Assembly (NCBI RefSeq): GCF_007830055.1
Contig: NZ_VLLE01000006.1
Coordinates: 434,001 to 498,000 of the forward strand
DNA from: Lacibacter cauensis
GTDB lineage: Bacteria > Bacteroidota > Bacteroidia > Chitinophagales > Chitinophagaceae
Reading direction: 5' to 3'
DNA length: 64,000 bases
Under the pieces are notes generated by a model, which saw nothing but the letters and a program-made list of their open reading frames with translations, was not told the origin of the DNA and did not search any database. Shown here in pieces: positions 60,749-64,000 of this stretch. Each line of letters opens with the position of its first letter. Positions within the stretch are counted from its first letter, which is position 1. A program made the position numbers and the translations under genes.

Positions 60749-61858
60749 TTATTCCACCCAATCGGCAATAAAAATATTGGTATCTCTGGTGCCGCCGTTG
60801 TTACGGTTGCTGCAGAATACAATCTTCTTTCCATCGGGGCTGAACATAGGGAAGGCATCAAAGCCTTTATCACGACTTATCTTGGTAAGGTTGGTACCGT
60901 CTTCATTCATAGTATATAAGTTGAACGGAAAACCTCTTTTGTATTCGTGGTTGCTGGCAAAAATGATGCGCTTGTTATCGGGCATGTAAGCAGGTGCCCA
61001 ATTGGCTTGTCCGAAAGAGGAAACCTGTTTTGCATTGCTGCCATCGGCATTAGCAACCCATACTTCCATATTGGTGGGTGCTACCAAACCCTGCGCCAGT
61101 AATTCCTTGTATTCTTTAATCTCTGCTTCAGTTTTCGGGCGGCTTGCACGCCAGATGATCTTTTTACCATCGGGGCTAAACCAACCACCACCATCATAAC
61201 CCAACAGGTTGGTTACTTTCTTTTCCTTACCTGTTTTCAAATCCATCACATACATATCAATATCACCATCCTTGGTACTGGTGTACAGCATTTTCTTTCC
61301 ATCGGGCGAAAGTGTTGCTTCGGCATCGTAGCCTTTGCTCTTGGTTAATTGTTTTACAATTTTACCGTTTAAATCGGCCATGAAAATATCGTAGCTATCG
61401 TACAAAGGCCAGATGTATTTGTTGCCGTATTTGGTACGGTCGGGTACAGGAGGACAATCGCCACTTCCCAAATGTGTTGAAGCATAAATAATGTGCTTGC
61501 CATCTTTCATAAAAGCACCGCAGGTAGTTCTGCCCTTACCGGTACTCACCAGTTTGGGTACAAACTTTTCGCCGGCTTTGGTGGGTATTTTACCAATGTA
61601 CATCTGATCGCATGGGATGCCTTCCTTCGCATAAGTTTTTTGGAAAATGAGCCATTTGCCATCGTAGCTGAAATAGGCTTCTGCATTATCGCCGCCAAAC
61701 GTAAGCTGCTGAATATTTTTAAAATGCTTCTCTTCGGGGTATAAAATGGTATCGTTGGTTTGTTGTGCCTGCACAAAAACAGGTTTTGCATCTTTTGTAA
61801 ACGAGAGTACCAAAACAGCCAGAACAGAAATAACAAGCAATAGATTCAGCTTCCTCAT
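60749..61858 (-). CDS. TolB-like exported PD40 beta-propeller protein
   Basis: 369 residues from MRKLNLLLVISVLAVLVL (extension to 61900 rejected; promoter boxes lie inside it). N-terminal signal or anchor, then at least six PD40/WD40-like repeats of the SPDGKKI type (YDGKWLIF, KDGKHIIY, SPDGKKMLY, SPDGKKIIW, PDNKRIIFA, SPDGKKIVF). Periplasmic or surface. Such proteins bind partners in the envelope; no Tol-Pal genes are near. Confidence 0.85.
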   Translation of the reverse strand: MRKLNLLLVISVLAVLVLSFTKDAKPVFVQAQQTNDTILYPEEKHFKNIQQLTFGGDNAEAYFSYDGKWLIFQKTYAKEGIPCDQMYIGKIPTKAGEKFVPKLVSTGKGRTTCGAFMKDGKHIIYASTHLGSGDCPPVPDRTKYGNKYIWPLYDSYDIFMADLNGKIVKQLTKSKGYDAEATLSPDGKKMLYTSTKDGDIDMYVMDLKTGKEKKVTNLLGYDGGGWFSPDGKKIIWRASRPKTEAEIKEYKELLAQGLVAPTNMEVWVANADGSNAKQVSSFGQANWAPAYMPDNKRIIFASNHEYKRGFPFNLYTMNEDGTNLTKISRDKGFDAFPMFSPDGKKIVFCSNRNNGGTRDTNIFIADWVE

Positions 61859-61872
61859 GTGTGCGATTTTTA

Positions 61873-61901
61873 CAAATGTAATTTGATTAAAGTGCTGCAA
61901 A
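61873..61901 (-). promoter_or_regulatory. Promoter of the TolB-like gene
   Basis: On the minus strand TTTG (61901-61898), a 17 nt spacer and TACATTTG (61880-61873): both Bacteroidota -33 and -7 elements, 14 bp before the ATG. The clearest two-part promoter in the window. Confidence 0.7.
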
Positions 61902-61940
61902 TGTCAGGAATTTGTAAGAACCCAACAGATGAAAATCATT

Positions 61941-61948
61941 TAGCTTTG
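61941..61948 (+). promoter_or_regulatory. Promoter -7 box of the TPR lipoprotein gene
   Basis: TAGCTTTG, a perfect TAnnTTTG, 5 bp before the ATG at 61954, implying an almost leaderless transcript. Divergent from the TolB-like promoter. Confidence 0.55.
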
Positions 61949-61953
61949 CGGCC

Positions 61954-62775
61954 ATGCAGCTGAAAGCCCTTTCCATCTTCGGTTTCCTTGTTTTGTTTTC
62001 GTTTGGGTGTACCAATAATTCCCCGGCAGATACAACCGAAAAACCGACTACGCCTGCCGCTAACAAAAAACTTGAAGCGCTGGAAAAACAAGTGGAAAGT
62101 AATCCGCAGGCTGATAGTTTACGGGAAGGTTTGGTTGTGGAGCTGGTGCAAAACAATCAATACGATAAAGCATTGGCACAGGTTGAGCAGCTGCTGCAAA
62201 AACAACCTGGCAACCCTGCTTACTTGTTTATGAAAGCCGATGCACTGGAACGAAAAGGCGATACCAGCAATGCCATCACCGCTTACCAGCAGTCCATCCA
62301 ATCGGCAGGTGTGTTTAACGAAGCTGAATTAAGACTGGCATCGCTGTATGCCGAAACAGGGAATAAAACAGCCGTTGTGTTATGCGATGCGTTGCTGAAA
62401 GATGCTTCGGCTGTACAAATGCGAAGCGATATTTTATTTGTGAAAGCAGCGTATTACAGCAAGGTAAAAGATGTTGCAAAAGCACTGTCCATTTATAACC
62501 AGATCATCCGTGAAGATTACACCTACATGGAAGCGTACATTGAAAAAGGATTGCTGTTTTACGATCAACAGAAATATGCAGAAGCCTGGAAAATTTTTCA
62601 GCAAAGTACCAATGTAAGTAACAAGTATGCCGATGGTTATTTTTGGATGGCCAAGGCGGAAGAGAAAATGAACAAAACAAAAGAAGCCATTGATAACTAT
62701 AAACGTTCACTCGCACTCGATCAATCGATAACAGAAGCAAGAGAGGCGCTGAAGCGGTTGGGGGAAATCAAATAA
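61954..62775 (+). CDS. TPR-repeat lipoprotein
   Basis: 273 residues. Lipobox SFGC (Cys at 19), a Thr/Pro-rich linker, then tetratricopeptide repeats from about 60 to 270 (YDKALAQVEQLLQKQPGNPAYL, DTSNAITAYQQSIQ, YMEAYIEKGLLFYDQQKYAEAWKIFQQS, KEAIDNYKRSLALDQS; each is one partial repeat). Envelope scaffold or assembly factor. Divergent from the TolB-like gene, with 95 bp shared upstream region. Confidence 0.88.
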   Translation: MQLKALSIFGFLVLFSFGCTNNSPADTTEKPTTPAANKKLEALEKQVESNPQADSLREGLVVELVQNNQYDKALAQVEQLLQKQPGNPAYLFMKADALERKGDTSNAITAYQQSIQSAGVFNEAELRLASLYAETGNKTAVVLCDALLKDASAVQMRSDILFVKAAYYSKVKDVAKALSIYNQIIREDYTYMEAYIEKGLLFYDQQKYAEAWKIFQQSTNVSNKYADGYFWMAKAEEKMNKTKEAIDNYKRSLALDQSITEAREALKRLGEIK

Positions 62776-62861
62776 AAATAGTGAATGGTGAGTAGTGAAT
62801 GAATACAGCCAATCATCAACCACAAACAAAAAACGATAAACAATAAACCATAAATTTTTCT

Positions 62862-63509
62862 ATGCCGATTGTAGCTCCTTCTTTATTAAGTGCCAATTAT
62901 CTCAACCTGGAAGCCGATTGTAAAATGCTCAACGAAAGTGAAGCCGATTGGTATCACCTCGATGTAATGGATGGACGTTTTGTACCCAACATTACGTTTG
63001 GACCAATGGTGATCGATTTCCTGCGCAAAGCATCGAACAAAGTGTTTGATGTGCACTTAATGATTGAAGAACCCGAAAAATATACCGAAGCATTTAAAAA
63101 AGCAGGTGCTGATAATTTAACCGTACACATCGAAGCCTGTACGCACCTGCACCGTAATATTCAACAGATCAAAAGCCTGGGTATGAAGGCGGGTGTTGCT
63201 GTTAATCCGCACACACCTGTTTCGTTGCTGAAAGATATTTTGGCTGATATTGATCTTGTTTGTTTGATGAGTGTAAATCCCGGTTTCGGCGGACAAAGCT
63301 TTATTCCGCAAACACTGGTAAAAATCCGTGAGCTGCGTAACATGATCGACGAAAAAGGATTGAACGTGGATATTGAAATCGACGGCGGCGTTACACTGGA
63401 AAATGCCAAAAGCATTGTTGATGCCGGTGCAACCGTGTTGGTGGCAGGTAATACGGTGTTCAGAGCTCCGAACCCAACAGAAATGATTTCGTTGTTGAAG
63501 AAGATATAA
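62862..63509 (+). CDS. rpe: Ribulose-phosphate 3-epimerase
   Basis: 215-residue TIM barrel. Metal and catalytic residues: YHLDVMDGRFVPNITFGP (His and Asp), DVHLMIEEPE (His), SVNPGFGGQSFIP (phosphate loop), and DIEIDGGVTLEN (catalytic Asp). It interconverts ribulose-5-phosphate and xylulose-5-phosphate in the pentose phosphate pathway. The upstream leader (62776-62861) has A-rich phrases (AAACAATAAACCATAAA), a common local intergenic motif. A hairpin terminator follows. Confidence 0.97.
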   Translation: MPIVAPSLLSANYLNLEADCKMLNESEADWYHLDVMDGRFVPNITFGPMVIDFLRKASNKVFDVHLMIEEPEKYTEAFKKAGADNLTVHIEACTHLHRNIQQIKSLGMKAGVAVNPHTPVSLLKDILADIDLVCLMSVNPGFGGQSFIPQTLVKIRELRNMIDEKGLNVDIEIDGGVTLENAKSIVDAGATVLVAGNTVFRAPNPTEMISLLKKI

Positions 63510-63538
63510 GTAAGTCTGAAAGTCGGGATGAGATTAGT

Positions 63539-63577
63539 CCGGAAGAAAGAATATAGATTCTGTCTTCCGGTTTTTTT
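63539..63577 (+). terminator. Terminator downstream of rpe
   Basis: Stem CCGGAAGA / TCTTCCGG (63539-63546, 63563-63570), 16 nt loop, then seven T. The left part belongs to the AGTCCGGAAGA repeat phrase also seen at 58491-58501. Confidence 0.75.
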
Positions 63578-63585
63578 ATGAATAG

Positions 63586-63658
63586 AAACGCAGACGACGC
63601 CGATTTGAGCAGAGTAAACGGATGTGATCTGTGGTCATCCGTTTCATCCGTGTTATCT
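63586..63658. repeat. Degenerate inverted arms of the CGCAGA/CACAGA type
   Basis: Left arm begins CGCAGACGACGCCGAT (63590-63605) and right arm, read inverted, begins CGCAGATAACACGGAT (about 63655-63640). They match at roughly two thirds of positions. Between them CACAGATCACATCCG recurs in inverted form (63614-63628). Same style as 1042-1154 and the GxxExxY element arms. No gene inside. Confidence 0.45.
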
Positions 63659-63755
63659 GCGATTCTATTTCTTCCTCTTCTTGGTTTTTAGTTCCAACCG
63701 AAAAAATAAGTTTCTCCGCTTTTCGTTTTAGCAGAAAGACTTAGTTTTATCCTTC

Positions 63756-64000
63756 ATGAAGGCAACCAAAACCTGCATTTTTTTCCTGCTGCTTGTGCTC
63801 ACCTCGGTTTCCTATGCCCAGAAAAAATCGGCAACGGTAACGGGTAAGGTATTGGACGAAAATGAAAATCCGCTCAGCAAAGTATCGGTGATTATTCTCG
63901 GTCGTTCCACCGGTGTTACCACGAACGACTCCGGCTATTTCAGCATAAAGGTGCCCGCCGAAAAAGCGTTTGCACTTATTTTCAGTTATACTTCCTATCG
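63756..64000 (+). CDS. Probable TonB-dependent receptor or carboxypeptidase-like-domain protein (5' part)
   Basis: 81 complete codons to the window edge. Signal peptide (MKATKTCIFFLLLVLTSVSYAQ, cleavage after YAQ), followed by a CarboxypepD_reg-like plug domain: ATVTGKVLDENENPLSKVSVIILGRSTGVTTNDSGYFSI, in which GKVLDENENPL and TNDSGYF are the key marks. This N-terminal domain is found on Bacteroidota TonB-dependent outer-membrane receptors and some other envelope proteins. The remainder lies outside the window. Confidence 0.75.
   Translation, partial: MKATKTCIFFLLLVLTSVSYAQKKSATVTGKVLDENENPLSKVSVIILGRSTGVTTNDSGYFSIKVPAEKAFALIFSYTSY

Noticed and set aside
1-64000. tRNA, rRNA, CRISPR array or intact insertion sequence
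   Set aside because: No cloverleaf, no regularly spaced direct repeats and no transposase recognised in any gap.

Overview
This 64 kb window comes from a Bacteroidota chromosome, most likely a Chitinophagaceae member. Four things point there: near-absence of Shine-Dalgarno sequences, TAnnTTTG promoter -7 boxes (for example before infA, carA, sufB and a TolB-like gene), tandem arrays of 800-residue MacB/FtsX permeases, and phrase-like intergenic repeats. I see no tRNA, rRNA, CRISPR array, prophage or intact insertion sequence.

Layout. 1-7.6 kb (minus): an iron-sulfur assembly operon sufB-sufC-sufD-[GxxExxY element]-sufS-sufE-sufT-bacilliredoxin-rrf2. Two tandem perfect palindromes overlap its promoter and the presumed Fe-S sensor is the last gene. 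7.8-24.3 kb (minus): a ten-gene export operon of membrane fusion protein, 56-residue exported peptide, ATPase, five paralogous permeases, second ATPase and TolC. A divergent sigma-54 response regulator and kinase (24.7-27.4 kb) probably control it. 27.5-38.7 kb: a choice-of-anchor-I-like lipoprotein, an OmpA-like lipoprotein, 3-oxoacid CoA-transferase, a hybrid kinase, an RlmK-like rRNA methyltransferase, a LuxE-like protein, a lipoprotein, a UbiA-like membrane protein and an M42 peptidase. 38.7-41.9 kb (plus): an overlapping three-gene module (57-residue DPGSGS protein, methyltransferase with a kinase-like N-terminus, membrane-anchored sulfatase-like protein). 41.8-47.9 kb (minus): aroQ, carA, and the distal ribosomal cluster infA-rpmJ-rpsM-rpsK-rpsD-rpoA-rplQ. 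48-49.3 kb: two envelope proteins. 49.3-56.2 kb (minus): a TetR-controlled Ybh-like ABC-2 efflux operon with operator boxes before tetR and tolC. 56.3-64 kb: an alcohol dehydrogenase-like protein, homogentisate dioxygenase, a phosphodiesterase, small membrane and exported proteins, a TolB-like propeller, a TPR lipoprotein, rpe and the start of a probable outer-membrane receptor.

Most noteworthy. (1) A 438 bp unit consists of one PD-(D/E)XK-like GxxExxY gene exactly bracketed by 25 bp inverted repeats, sitting inside the suf operon; related inverted arms without a gene lie nearby. (2) The DPGSGS/methyltransferase/sulfatase module looks like an uncharacterised envelope-modification system. (3) The five-permease array carries a tiny exported peptide gene and a sigma-54-like control region. 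Functional assignments rest on motif recognition by eye; no database search was run.
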